Positions 46,440 to 55,929 of a DNA stretch of 64,000 nucleotides are shown here, piece after piece. The notes under the pieces were generated by a model. That model ran no database searches, was not told the DNA's origin, and saw only the letters and a list, made by a program, of their open reading frames with translations. How positions within the stretch are numbered: position 1 is the stretch's first letter; each line of letters starts with the position of its first letter. Made by a program: the position numbers and the translations under genes. The DNA comes from Doryteuthis pealeii (taxonomy: Eukaryota > Mollusca > Cephalopoda > Myopsida > Loliginidae). The stretch lies in contig CM042157.1 in the NCBI GenBank assembly GCA_023376005.1, positions 15,673,531 through 15,737,530 of the forward strand, in the 5' to 3' direction.

Positions 46440-47625
46440 TGCGGTACCAAGTTTCTTGGTACAAGGTGATTCTAGGTGGGTCCTAATTCTCTACCAGTAG
46501 TTTGTTGTAGAGTTCAGGTTCCGTATGAGAGCTCAATGTTTAATTATTGTAAACAGAGCAAAGTTAAAAAAAAAAACAAATTTAAAATTTAAAATATGAG
46601 ATGAATAAGACAAACATACACTTGGAAGTACCGCTAGGACTTTTCTCGATAGGAAAAAAGAGAAAAAAAGAAAATACAAAAAGTAAGTAAATTTTATGAA
46701 TATACTTTTACATAAATGAAGCCCCTAAAGAAATAAAAAATAAGAAAATAAAAATTTTTAAAAAAATAAATAAAAAATAAAAATAAAAATATGAATAAAC
46801 AAATAACTATAAAAAATAAAAAAGACCCCTTAAAGAAACTGTATAAAGAAGAATATTACTTAAGTAGACAATTAATAATAAAATTGAAACAAATTAGATA
46901 AACAAAAAGATAAGGATATTACTTAAGGATACAAATAAAATATTAAAATTAATTAAAATTAATAAAAAGATGGAGTAACGAAATGCAAACACTATAACAA
47001 ATTTAAAAGATTTTTAAAAAATAGATTAATAAGATAAAGATGCTAGAACCCTTCTCGATTGAATAAAGGAATAAGAAAAAAGTAAGAAAATCTATGACTA
47101 TAATTACTTAAATGAAGCCCCTCTAAATAGATAAAGAAATATATGAATAAATAAATAACAAAAATAGACACTTTATAGAAGCATCGTAGATAAGGATAGT
47201 ACTAAAGGATAAAATTAAACAATAAACTAAATTAAAATAAATAAAAAGATGTAAAGAGGGAAATCGAAAGAATAGAAAGAGGTTCATATATGAACATAAA
47301 ATACAAAATATAAGTAAAGAGCTCATAGATATAAGTGTAAGAATATAAATAGCAAAGTATGGAAGAAGATGCTTTAATAAATGATACACACTAGATACCC
47401 CAATAAAGAAAAAAGGCTGGTAACCATATTAAAGTAAACTCAGATACCCCCACCCGCTAAGAAAAAAGACATACCTTCCCTGCTTCCCACTTGACCCAAT
47501 TAGAGCGAAACGGCATCTAGACCATAAATTAAAATCCTGTTGGTCAGTCAAAATAAACTTAGGAATTTACCAAAGAGACTAGCAGACAAATTAAAAAAAC
47601 ACCACCAACCAAGGAAAAAAAAAAT
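46440..47625. other. A-rich anonymous sequence
   Basis: AAATAAATAAA-like text with loosely repeated GATAAGGATA(T/G)TACT motifs. No gene supported. Confidence 0.5.
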
Positions 47626-47629
47626 TCCA

Positions 47630-47832
47630 CCAATAAAAAAGACACTTGAAAAGAAAGAATGCAATATGACAACCCCTGAATGAGGGAGGTGAAATGTATG
47701 AATATAAAATGAGTTTGGCCATGTGCCTGTCTAAATAAAATATATCAGTGGTCTGAAGAAGTTCGTGAGCATACTCGCGAGTGGAAATGGTCCATAACCA
47801 CGATACCCATGGTATTTAAGGCCTTTTATTCC

Positions 47833-47838
<6 letters not shown>
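47630..47838 (+). mobile_element. Element W, copy 1 (Penelope-like 3' region)
   Basis: About 209 bases, ending at (TA)n. A second copy is at 54,704-54,920 in opposite orientation. The two share GACACTTGAAAAGAAA, CCCTGAATGAGGGAGGTGAA and the hammerhead core. Short repeats with this ribozyme type are known as the flanking repeats of Penelope-like elements, but no Penelope reverse transcriptase is visible here. Confidence 0.65.
47743..47805 (+). ncRNA. Hammerhead motif in W copy 1
   Basis: Helix I UAUC-A-GUGGU (47,743-47,752) pairs with ACCAC-GAUA (47,797-47,805). CUGAAGA is at 47,753-47,759, helix II is a 9-bp stem closed by CAUA, GAAA is at 47,784-47,787, and helix III is A-UGG/CCA-U. Predicted cleavage follows A47,796. 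One extra base flanks helix II on each side compared with the textbook core. Confidence 0.7.
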
Positions 47839-47883
<45 letters not shown>

Positions 47884-47888
47884 TATAT
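47838..47888. repeat. (TA)n microsatellite
   Basis: TA run abutting element W. Confidence 0.95.
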
Positions 47889-48035
47889 CTTTTGGCAAGG
47901 TCTTATAGTATTAATCGATTATTTTCGGTTGGTACGACCCTCTTGGTCTTTTTTCCATTTTTCCCTAGATGAAGTTTGGTAGTATATTTTTACTATCAAA
48001 CTATTTGTCGTTTTTTTTACCGTAATTATCATAAG

Positions 48036-48036
<1 letters not shown>

Positions 48037-48094
<58 letters not shown>
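48037..48094. repeat. (TA)n microsatellite
   Basis: TA run abutting the 5' TC of the Helitron-like element. Confidence 0.95.
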
Positions 48095-48097
<3 letters not shown>

Positions 48098-48728
48098 TAT
48101 TATAATGGAGATTGTGGGTTTGTCTGTCTGTAGCCGAAACTATATTACTATACAAGTCACAATTCCTTTAGTTATTTACATCACTTTCTCCATCATTTTA
48201 TTTTTATTTAAACCTCAATTATTAATAAAATTGTTTTACATCATTAAGAATGTTGACCATATCTACATACTAATAACATGCAATTGTATTTATATATACA
48301 ACAAAATAGCGGATTACAGTGTGAATGGGAAGGCTAATCTGCATATTGATCTTAAAAAATTGATTTTAATAAATATATGCTTAGTATTATTGATTTCTAA
48401 TTGTTTGATTTTATCTTATTGAATATGAGCAAAAATCTCTTCAAAAAATCTTAAAAGAAATCCCTTAACAGAAGAAAATAACTGTAATATTATTCTTTAC
48501 TTCCTATTTTAACTAAACAGTTTAATTAGGAAAAATTTACCCGGGAGTAACGGAAAAAAAGATGGATGAGTTAGTTTCAAAGTTGTTCTATTTTTCAATC
48601 ATACCCCCTCTGTTCAAAATCTTTTTTATCTACATTCTTATTCAGTTTCATTAGCCTTTCTTTAATATCATTTTTATTATAAAATTTAACTAAAATACTT
48701 GCACCCGGAGGGTGCATATTTTTGCTAG
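48095..48728 (+). mobile_element. Non-autonomous Helitron-like element, copy B
   Basis: Starts A|TC (48,095) and ends CTAG|T (48,725-48,728). Hairpin GCACCCGGAGGGTGC at 48,701-48,715 is separated from CTAG by ATATTTTTG. The body aligns over its full length with copy A in reverse. A 107-codon frame from 48,103 is open here but broken in copy A, so it is unlikely to be coding. Confidence 0.82.
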
Positions 48729-48729
48729 T

Positions 48730-48732
48730 ATA

Positions 48733-48772
<40 letters not shown>
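48730..48772. repeat. (TA)n microsatellite
   Basis: TA run between the Helitron-like end and the next element. Confidence 0.95.
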
Positions 48773-48773
<1 letters not shown>

Positions 48774-48774
<1 letters not shown>

Positions 48775-48994
48775 AGAAAAATGAAAAAACACAGGTTTAA
48801 ATGGGTTAAGTGGTGAGTTTATTGGCCGACGCTGCAGTGTTTCGATCTATTAAATAGATCATCTTCAGGGCATAAGATAAGAAATTATATATCACAGAAT
48901 GATGAAAAAAGTGTGAGTGGTAATCCTTGTTATTCAGTCTGTTTAAAAAATTTCTGAAGTTTGAAAAAAGGAGACGGTTTTGAAATATGACATC

Positions 48995-48996
<2 letters not shown>
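48774..48996 (-). mobile_element. Short hammerhead-bearing element, Penelope-like
   Basis: About 220 bases enclosed by (TA)n on both sides. Its minus strand carries the hammerhead motif at 48,819-48,876. I recognise no coding sequence. Confidence 0.6.
48819..48876 (-). ncRNA. Hammerhead motif with GUC cleavage site
   Basis: Minus strand: CUGAAGA (48,862-48,868), one extra U, helix II GAUCUAU/AUAGAUC (48,844-48,860), GAAA (48,840-48,843), a short imperfect helix III, GUC (48,828-48,830). Helix I forms GCC/GGC next to the core and UUAU/AUAA farther out. Confidence 0.65.

Positions 48997-49050
<54 letters not shown>
48997..49050. repeat. (TA)n microsatellite
   Basis: TA run. Confidence 0.95.
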
Positions 49051-49052
<2 letters not shown>

Positions 49053-49173
49053 TACAAGAATTATGAATGCACAAACATATCTGTTTGCATCTACTATTTT
49101 ACATATTTTTTTCTATTTCTTAATTTTTATGTATACCATATGTACATTCATTTATGTAACCCATAACTCGTTA

Positions 49174-49176
<3 letters not shown>

Positions 49177-49237
<61 letters not shown>

Positions 49238-49240
49238 ATA
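49177..49240. repeat. (TA)n microsatellite
   Basis: TA run. Confidence 0.95.
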
Positions 49241-50035
49241 AGATCAAGTACTGTGAATCCATTAGCAAACCACAATGTTTTCTGTTCTTTTTCACTTCTG
49301 TAGTTATTATATATTTTTATATTTATTCAGAAAGTTAATCCTTTCTACAAAGTAGTACAAACTTTTATCATTTCATTGTTTCAAGTAGCAGCTTTTACTC
49401 AGTGGACCAAGATGACAAATATCAAAGGAAAGAAAACAATAATTCAATATAATAAAAATAAAACAAAACAGATTAATTATTTTGAATACAAATGCAAGCA
49501 AACAAACATTTAGAGATGTGAATAAAGGAAAGAAAAACAAATATGTTTACAAATACTGGTTTTTCCATATTCTTATCATTGGGTATTATTGGCTATTTCA
49601 TTCTTTTTGTTATTGGCTTAATTTTTCGAGAAATAGGATTGCTGACTTAAATTTGAAATCAATTTCAATTTTCTTCTGGCATATAAAACAACAAATAAAG
49701 TTATAAAGAAAAAAAAGTAAAGCAAAACAACTCAAACTAATCTTGCTTAAATCTGATTGGCTACAATTTTACTTGTCTGTTCTGATTTTGTCTCCTGATT
49801 TTCCTCCATTTTGAAAAAGAAAATCGAGACAATTTTACAAATTCTGTAAACTCTTTGCATTCAATTTTCTGCTTCGAACATGGACAAATTTTCAGACAAA
49901 AATGCCATAATTCCTCGCTTCTTAAATATTTCCAGGAAAAAAATTGTTTTTATTTTTGTTTCTGCAGAATATTTTTGGTCAGTATTTTTACCCAATTTCA
50001 TATTCTAATGAATTCTGTCTTTGAATAATGCACCT
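49241..50035. other. Anonymous AT-rich sequence
   Basis: No gene recognised. Confidence 0.45.
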
Positions 50036-50300
50036 CACGTGGTGGAATGGTTAGAAAGCTAGATTTGCAGACCATTGTTAGTGAGTTAATTCTGATTTGG
50101 CACTCCATACTTTTGGCCTTGTGCCACATCTAAACTAAGGCTTAGTAAATAGCTATTTCCTACGAAGATTTAAGCACGTCACGCGGTGGAATGGTTGACA
50201 AGCTAGATTTGCAGACCATTGTTAGTGAGTTTAATTCTCATTCGGCGCCCATAGTTCTGGCCTTGTACCATATCTAAGCTAAGCTTAGTAAATAACTATA
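50030..50300 (+). mobile_element. Tandem pair of a tRNA-like SINE
   Basis: Two copies about 145 bases apart each contain TCACG(T/C)GGTGGAATGGTT, AAGCTAGATTTGCAGACCAT, GTTAGTGAGTT and TAAGCTTAGTAAATA. GGTGGAATGGTT followed by a GAGTTNAATTCTNATT segment resembles decayed A and B boxes. Confidence 0.6.
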
Positions 50301-50784
50301 TGCTTGAAACTCTTTCAAAAATAAAACTTGTCAAATCAAAATTATTTACAGATTTTTTATTAGCTTTCATCTAGTTTCCTTTTTCCTTAACCATATGGAA
50401 AATATTCTTTTAGTTGTCCATAAACTGAATTTTGCCAAATACTTACAATGTAGTCTTGTTAACTAACATAGTGACAAAATATTTCATTTAGCATAACGTG
50501 AATTAATTTCAAAGAGAATTAAAGCGTTGCACTCAGAAATGTTCAGCTGAGGTAACTCAATTTGATTGACATGTAAGATCGTTTGCAAGTTAGAATTCCA
50601 TTGGGAGATTTAAAGTCATGTGACTACAAATCCTAAAAGTTAGAAATTGGATTTCAACTTTGATTTAGTTAGCTAAGAGGCACTGAATAGTGGTCCTAAA
50701 TTTCCATCCAGGGTCCTGTTGCTAATTCCCGGTCGTCATATGAACAGCTTAGGAAATTGATATATAAATTCCTATTATTATTGT

Positions 50785-50914
50785 AATCTGAGTCCTTCTG
50801 CTCAATTATAATGAACTAACCATCGGTAGGTTCGCAATGGTGAGAGAGCGTCTGTATTTAGTTTCTGCAACATTATCTTCGGTTAACTTTGCCCAACATG
50901 CCTAGTTTATGGTG
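50785..50914 (+). repeat. Direct repeat D, copy 1
   Basis: CTTCTGCTCAATTATAATGA, ACTAACCATCGGTAGGTTCG, CAATGGTGAGAGAG and the following stretch through CAACATGCCTA recur at 51,374-51,488 almost unchanged. The first part also matches the end of family U at 30,820-30,850. Confidence 0.85.
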
Positions 50915-51373
50915 TTTTACCCGCTTTGATTTTTCAAAGCAAGCTAACAACTAAAATTTAGCCTTGGAAAAAAATGAATTTTGTGTTTTTGGCTGTTTGA
51001 AGTAAAATATCATTTTGAATTGCCGTAAAAGAATAATTAGATATAGAAATTACATATTTAGAAAAATTATTTCCTTTTCTTTCCAAACATATAAATATCT
51101 TAAAGATTGTATCAGAAATACTCTAGAAATTGTGAATTAAACCGATTAAGGTCCAAATTTGTCAATGTCCACTGATTTCAGCGAAAGTTTGGTAATGCTA
51201 CTTATTGATCTAACAAATGGGCTACCAGAACTGTTGCAATTAAAGAAAAAGAAAGAAAAAAAAGACAACATAAAGAATTAGCAAGTAAAAATTAATACTT
51301 TATTTAATTAAAATGCTGTTACATCTAAAGTATGTTTTTGAACTTAATGTAGAGGGCTGTCCGAAAGTTGTTA

Positions 51374-51488
51374 CTCCTTCTGCTCAATTATAATGAACTA
51401 ACCATCGGTAGGTTCGCAATGGTGAGAGAGACTCTGTATTTAGTTTCTGCAACATTATCTTCGGTTAACTTTGCTCAACATGCCTAAT
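51374..51488 (+). repeat. Direct repeat D, copy 2
   Basis: Second copy, 584 bases after the first, same orientation. Two short direct copies around a 460-base unique middle could be solo or partial LTR pieces. Confidence 0.85.
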
Positions 51489-51589
51489 TTCTTTTTCTTA
51501 TCTCCACAACTCCCTACTAACTTCAGCGTCATATTCACCCACCCACCTCCCACCTCTCACTTTAAAAATTCTACACTCAATTATTCTTT

Positions 51590-52010
51590 AATTTTGGTGT
51601 GACAGAGAAAATGAGGTGAGTAGCGAACGTCAAGGCCTGTCGTATTCTCGAAGGAAGCGGGCTCGGCTTTGCCTGACATGTCGGACTGTAGAATCGAACC
51701 CGTTTCCTTCAGAATGCAAACATTGTCACTGAAGTCGAGAAGCTACAGTCCCGGAGGTACGCGCCAGATGCCTGGATGATAGCTATGAGGATTCCGGCGG
51801 TCGGGTTTGGCTCGAGAATCTCGTGTGTGGGGCGCAAACACCCGGATGTTGAGGGAGAAATTAGTATAAGTAGAAGTGGGGTGACGAAAGGAGTCGAGTC
51901 GCGATTTTGAGTTGTTCAAGATTTTACGACGACGGATTTTTCAGCTGCTGAAGATTTTAGAGTTGATAAAGATTTTTTGACGGCGACGACATTGTCAACA
52001 AGTCGAATAT
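51590..52010 (+). promoter_or_regulatory. GC-richer promoter- or LTR-like island
   Basis: A GC-rich stretch with repeated CGG/CTCGAG-like motifs is followed by TTAGTATAAGTAGAAG near 51,860, which resembles a TATA box, and by GAGTCGAGTCGCG. This looks like the U3/R region of an LTR or a promoter, but I find no gag or pol nearby and no clear LTR ends. Confidence 0.3.
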
Positions 52011-52379
52011 TTATTATTTTTCCCCTCTATTTTTTTTTTCTCATTCTAGATTTGGTTTGAATTGGGAAAGGGAATAAGCAAGTTTGTAATTTCCCCTTCT
52101 TTTTTTTACAGATTGTTAACTATAATCATCGTAAGGAAACTGACAAGACGTGAAACAATTCTTATTTAAGAGAAACTAAACATGAACCCAATCTTATATA
52201 AATAGGTGTGCACACAAAAAGATGTTATTTAATGTTACTGAGTGAAGAAGAAGAAAACAACGAGGAAGATGAAACAGTGTCGGAGCAGTGAAGAAGGATC
52301 GTCCATCAGCCAAATGTTATGGTTTAGCGATCGTCGCATTTGTTTTGCGCGGGAAGTTCGAAAAGACAAAGGAAAATTG

Positions 52380-52475
52380 AACAAAGAGACTGGAAAGGGA
52401 AGTAAGGACTTCCGGCTGAGGGACAAAGAGAAAGATTAAAATGCGTAGGCGTGTTGTCAATACAAATGCGAGAGG
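52380..52475 (+). repeat. LTR-like repeat fragment, family L
   Basis: GACTTCCGGCTGAGGG and AAAATGCGTAGGCGTGTTGT match, in opposite orientation, 61,945-62,165. Both places also contain CTTCCGG motifs. Confidence 0.45.
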
Positions 52476-53560
52476 GTTAAGCATTCAGGGTCAGTAGGGA
52501 CAGTCAGTCAGCAGTCAAGAGTTGATCGAGTCCAGTCGGTTGAGTGAGTTCATTCGACAGCAGTCGTGAGAGAGTTGACACGCTCTCCCCTCCCTGTGGG
52601 AGGGGGGCGTACCCGTTACTTAGACACCATTCAACAAGGCCCACGTGTGGCAGATAGCAGTTTTGTAGTCACATCTTGACTTCCTCATTTAGTAGCCGCC
52701 AACGTCAAGTTCCATGCCCTGTACACGCATCACCGAGTTAGAAGATGAAGCAAATAAAGAAGGCCTTTTAAATATGATACAGCATGCCTTGTGGTTTCAT
52801 TAAGCAGTATACCAGCAACGTATACGATTCAGCGTGAGTTTGAAGATGCCAGTATATAACATGTACGATTTAGTGCCGGTAAAGAAGGGCTATGCAACAC
52901 AAAACAGAAACACAGAAAGAGTCAAGCCGACTATGTAACAGTCTCCAAGTCTCGAATCTCAATTCAGCATGGATATTTCTTTTCTTGGTTACTCGGTAGC
53001 TTTGAAACTAGAACCATATGCATTTTAATATGTCTGCCACCAGTGCTGCCATCTGGTTATTTTCACAGAAACCACTTAACTGATGGCATGTATACATTAA
53101 CCCACCGCCTTCAGCCCCACAGAGCAGTGGCATGATCAATTTGGCAAAGGACCAAGTTAAAAATGACAAAAGCAAGAATAAAGCAGTTTGTTATTTCAAG
53201 AGGATCTGAAGAATTACTACTCAAGTGATTGATGCCAAAAATTTGAATTGATTTTTTGTGACCAATTTGCTTTTGCCAATTCCTTTTCTTTGATTCACTT
53301 AATGTTTATGTAAAGGGCGCACAAAGTTAGTTCCGCAGACAGCACAGTCCAGTATTAAAAAAATATCCCAAGTAATTTATCCATTTAGAAAACTACTCAT
53401 AGAAGTTAACCGATATCATAGCACTCTATGACATAGATAAAGTCCAAATGTTTGTTCATAGAATTCTATTAAACTCTGATATAATGCAGATCTCAATTAA
53501 TGGCAGCTGTATTGATTGAGGACGCAGCCATGATTATTGTTGTATGTATTTACAACCACC
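52476..53560. other. Anonymous sequence
   Basis: A strong small hairpin CCTCCCTGTGGGAGG at 52,587-52,602. No gene recognised. Confidence 0.45.
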
Positions 53561-53565
53561 GCTGC

Positions 53566-54110
53566 CCTGTCGGTGGGGCGTTAGAATCACCCACTGCACC
53601 TCTGCAGAGGGTAAGACTCCAATGGGGCCACCTGTTGGCCGTTGGCGCCGTGATGCTTAAAGATTGGATGAGCAGTTCATGACATGCAATACTCCACTTT
53701 GGCCCTATCTTGGCTATACGGGCGGTCGGAGAGGCCTCTCCGATCAATCGATTGGTCACGTCAAGCCTAGCACCTATATGATTTTCCCAACCCTATTGCC
53801 GTTATGGATCATATGGGTACTAGAAGGCGGTGGCTGCGGTCTATATGTCCTGGGAATGACGTTAAACTCTATCTGATGTGAGGTTCCAGTTTTTGAGTTT
53901 GGGGAATGTGGAGCACACCTTCATCACCATTGCTCCCCTACTCTGACCGGAGTGGTAGTACCTGTTAAGGTCCATCTATGGGTTAAATAAAAATGTATTT
54001 ATAAAAAAATTGTATTATCCATTAAGAATTGATTTATTTCAAAACTTTATCGCATTAAATGACCCACTGAGGTTGATATGCCGTAAAACAAACAAACCAA
54101 ACCAAACCAA
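53566..54110 (+). mobile_element. SINE-like family X copy
   Basis: Same layout as 59,620-60,221 with small deletions: GCCCTGTCGG start, CACCTCTGCAGAGG, GACGTTAAACTCTATCTGAT, GGAGTGGTAGTACCTGTTA and an AAACAAACAAACC tail. CCACCGC before and after may be the target-site duplication. Confidence 0.75.
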
Positions 54111-54111
54111 T

Positions 54112-54394
54112 CCCACCGCATGAGCAGGATGTGACACAAGGTCAATTTCTTAAGTAGAGTTTAACAAATTTGAATTCAGAGTTTTCCTTCTTCGAGGCTG
54201 GTAGCCTAACTAAGGTTAAAAACCCAGTCTGCCCTACTATTTATCCATATCTAGAGGGAGAATAGTTGAATGTATACCTTTCCCAAGGGTATGAGCATTA
54301 TGTGAAATGCAAACAGCCTAGTCTAGGATTAGAACTTATCATGTCATGTCCATTTCCTATGACGGTAACCATTACACCACACACCTCCACTAGT
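54112..54394 (-). mobile_element. Y SINE, left member of a head-to-head pair
   Basis: The minus strand has the tRNA-like head GGTGTAATGGTTACCGTCAT (A box) and AAGTTCTAATCCTAG (weak B box), then the body with GGTTAGGCTACCAGCCT-type motifs and a tail at about 54,112. Its head touches that of the next copy. Confidence 0.8.
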
Positions 54395-54656
54395 TATTGT
54401 TATTGGAAATGGACATAGTAACCCAAATTCAAATCCTGGACAAGGCTGTTTCCATTTCACATCATGCTAATACTCTTTGGAAGGTATGTATCCAACTGTT
54501 ATCCCTCCAGCTATAGGTAAATAGTAGGACAGACCAGGCTCTTTAACTTTGGTTAGGCAACCAGTCTAGGAGAAGTAAAAACTCTGAATTCAAATCTGCT
54601 AAAATCAATTTAAGAAATCGACGATGTGTCACATCTTACTTGTGTGGAGGGTGTTA
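54395..54656 (+). mobile_element. Y SINE, right member of a head-to-head pair
   Basis: GGAAATGGACATAG and CAAATTCAAATCCTGGACAA form the head. The body follows to GTGTGGAGGGTGTTAGTATA and runs into (TA)n. Confidence 0.82.

Positions 54657-54703
<47 letters not shown>
54657..54703. repeat. (TA)n microsatellite
   Basis: TA run between Y and W elements. Confidence 0.95.
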
Positions 54704-54707
<4 letters not shown>

Positions 54708-54920
54708 GAATAAAAGGCCTTAAATACCATGGGTATCGTGGTTATGGACCATTTCCACTCGTGAGTATGCTCACGAGCTTCTTCAGACCACTGATATGTT
54801 TTATTTAGACAGGCACAAGGCCAAACTCATTTTATATTCATACATTTCACCTCCCTCATTCAGGGGTGGTCATTTTGCATTATTTCTTTTCAAGTGTCTT
54901 TTTATTGGTGGAAATTCTTT
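54704..54920 (-). mobile_element. Element W, copy 2 (Penelope-like 3' region)
   Basis: Inverted relative to 47,630-47,838 and about 93% similar by eye. Confidence 0.65.
54734..54796 (-). ncRNA. Hammerhead motif in W copy 2
   Basis: Minus strand: helix I UAUC-A-GUGGU/ACCAC-GAUA, CUGAAGA (54,780-54,786), helix II GCUCGUGAG/CUCACGAGU closed by CAUA, GAAA (54,752-54,755), helix III A-UGG/CCA-U. Differences from copy 1 in helix II are all pair-preserving. Predicted cleavage follows the base at 54,743. Confidence 0.7.
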
Positions 54921-54999
54921 TTTTTTTTTTTTTCCTTTGCCTGGTTATATATAAACTTTTTACAAATATTTGTCTTTTTGGTAAAATACGTTATAAATT

Positions 55000-55145
55000 G
55001 GTTATGAACGTGATACATGCCCTTTGAGAATATTTGTTTTAAATTAAAAATATTTATTTTTCTTACTAAAAAGAAGTTATACCTGACTATGAACATGACA
55101 CATGCTTTTGAGAAATTTCCTGTTTTAATTTGAAATATTCTCTTT
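55000..55145 (+). repeat. Two imperfect direct repeats of about 70 bases
   Basis: TATGAACGTGATACATGCCC near 55,001 and TATGAACATGACACATGC near 55,088 begin two similar stretches that both continue through TTTGAGAA and TTTTAATT. They immediately precede the hammerhead motif at 55,205. Confidence 0.7.
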
Positions 55146-55204
55146 TTTCTTAAAGAATTCGGTAGAAAAAAATCACATCATAAGACGGTCACAGTTGTCT
55201 TTCC

Positions 55205-55265
55205 ATTAATATGCTCTGAAGAAGATTTTTTTGAAAAAATCGAAATATTGCAATATAAGCAATGT
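55205..55265 (+). ncRNA. Hammerhead motif, Penelope-like
   Basis: UGCU (55,212-55,215) pairs with AGCA (55,258-55,261) as helix I. CUGAAGA is at 55,216-55,222 with one extra A; helix II GAUUUUUU/AAAAAAUC at 55,224-55,241; GAAA at 55,242-55,245; helix III A-UAUUG/CAAUA-U; predicted cleavage after A55,257. Confidence 0.65.
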
Positions 55266-55324
55266 AAAGTTAAATAAATAAATTGAGTTAAACAACACCT
55301 GCGTTTTTATTTATCCTATTATCC

Positions 55325-55325
55325 C

Positions 55326-55363
<38 letters not shown>

Positions 55364-55376
55364 ATATATATATATG
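55325..55376. repeat. (TA)n microsatellite
   Basis: Interrupted TA run. Confidence 0.95.
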
Positions 55377-55750
55377 ATATTTATGCATACATATGTATGT
55401 TATGTATAAACTTTTGTTCTTGTTAACATTGTTTTTTTTGTTGTTTTTTTTGTATTTTGAGAGCATTGGAAAAAAAAGAACAAATCAAAAACAAACAAAA
55501 AATCAGAATGAAAAACAGAATTTTAATATTCTACTGTTGTTCTTTCCCTGGTTCGATCGATTTCGATATTTCTGGTGAACCTTCACCCTTTTTCAAGGTA
55601 TAGGGAATAGAGACTATCTGAAGAAAAATGAAATACTGTATATGAGAGAAAAAATTTATAGCCGTTATTTTTCTTTCTAAATTATATGATGTAACTCATC
55701 CGAAATCGATCATGGTAATCGTTCGAAATTCGGCATGACTTTGAAGATAC

Positions 55751-55753
<3 letters not shown>

Positions 55754-55809
<56 letters not shown>

Positions 55810-55835
55810 GTGTGTGTGTGTGTGTGTGTCTGTGT

Positions 55836-55866
<31 letters not shown>
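55754..55866. repeat. (TA)n-(TG)n compound microsatellite
   Basis: TA run to about 55,808 then TG run with a few interruptions. Confidence 0.95.
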
Positions 55867-55929
55867 ATACATTTTGCCGAATATATGAGAAACACTTGTT
55901 GTAATCAAGAGACATTCAGGTGTACAAAC

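Noticed and set aside
48103..48422. 107-codon frame inside the Helitron-like copy B
   Set aside because: The homologous region of copy A has stops; no domain; not under coding constraint by eye.
55612..55645. CUGAAGA then GAAA near 55,616
   Set aside because: Helix II would be AAAAAU with no pairing; helices I and III are also poor.
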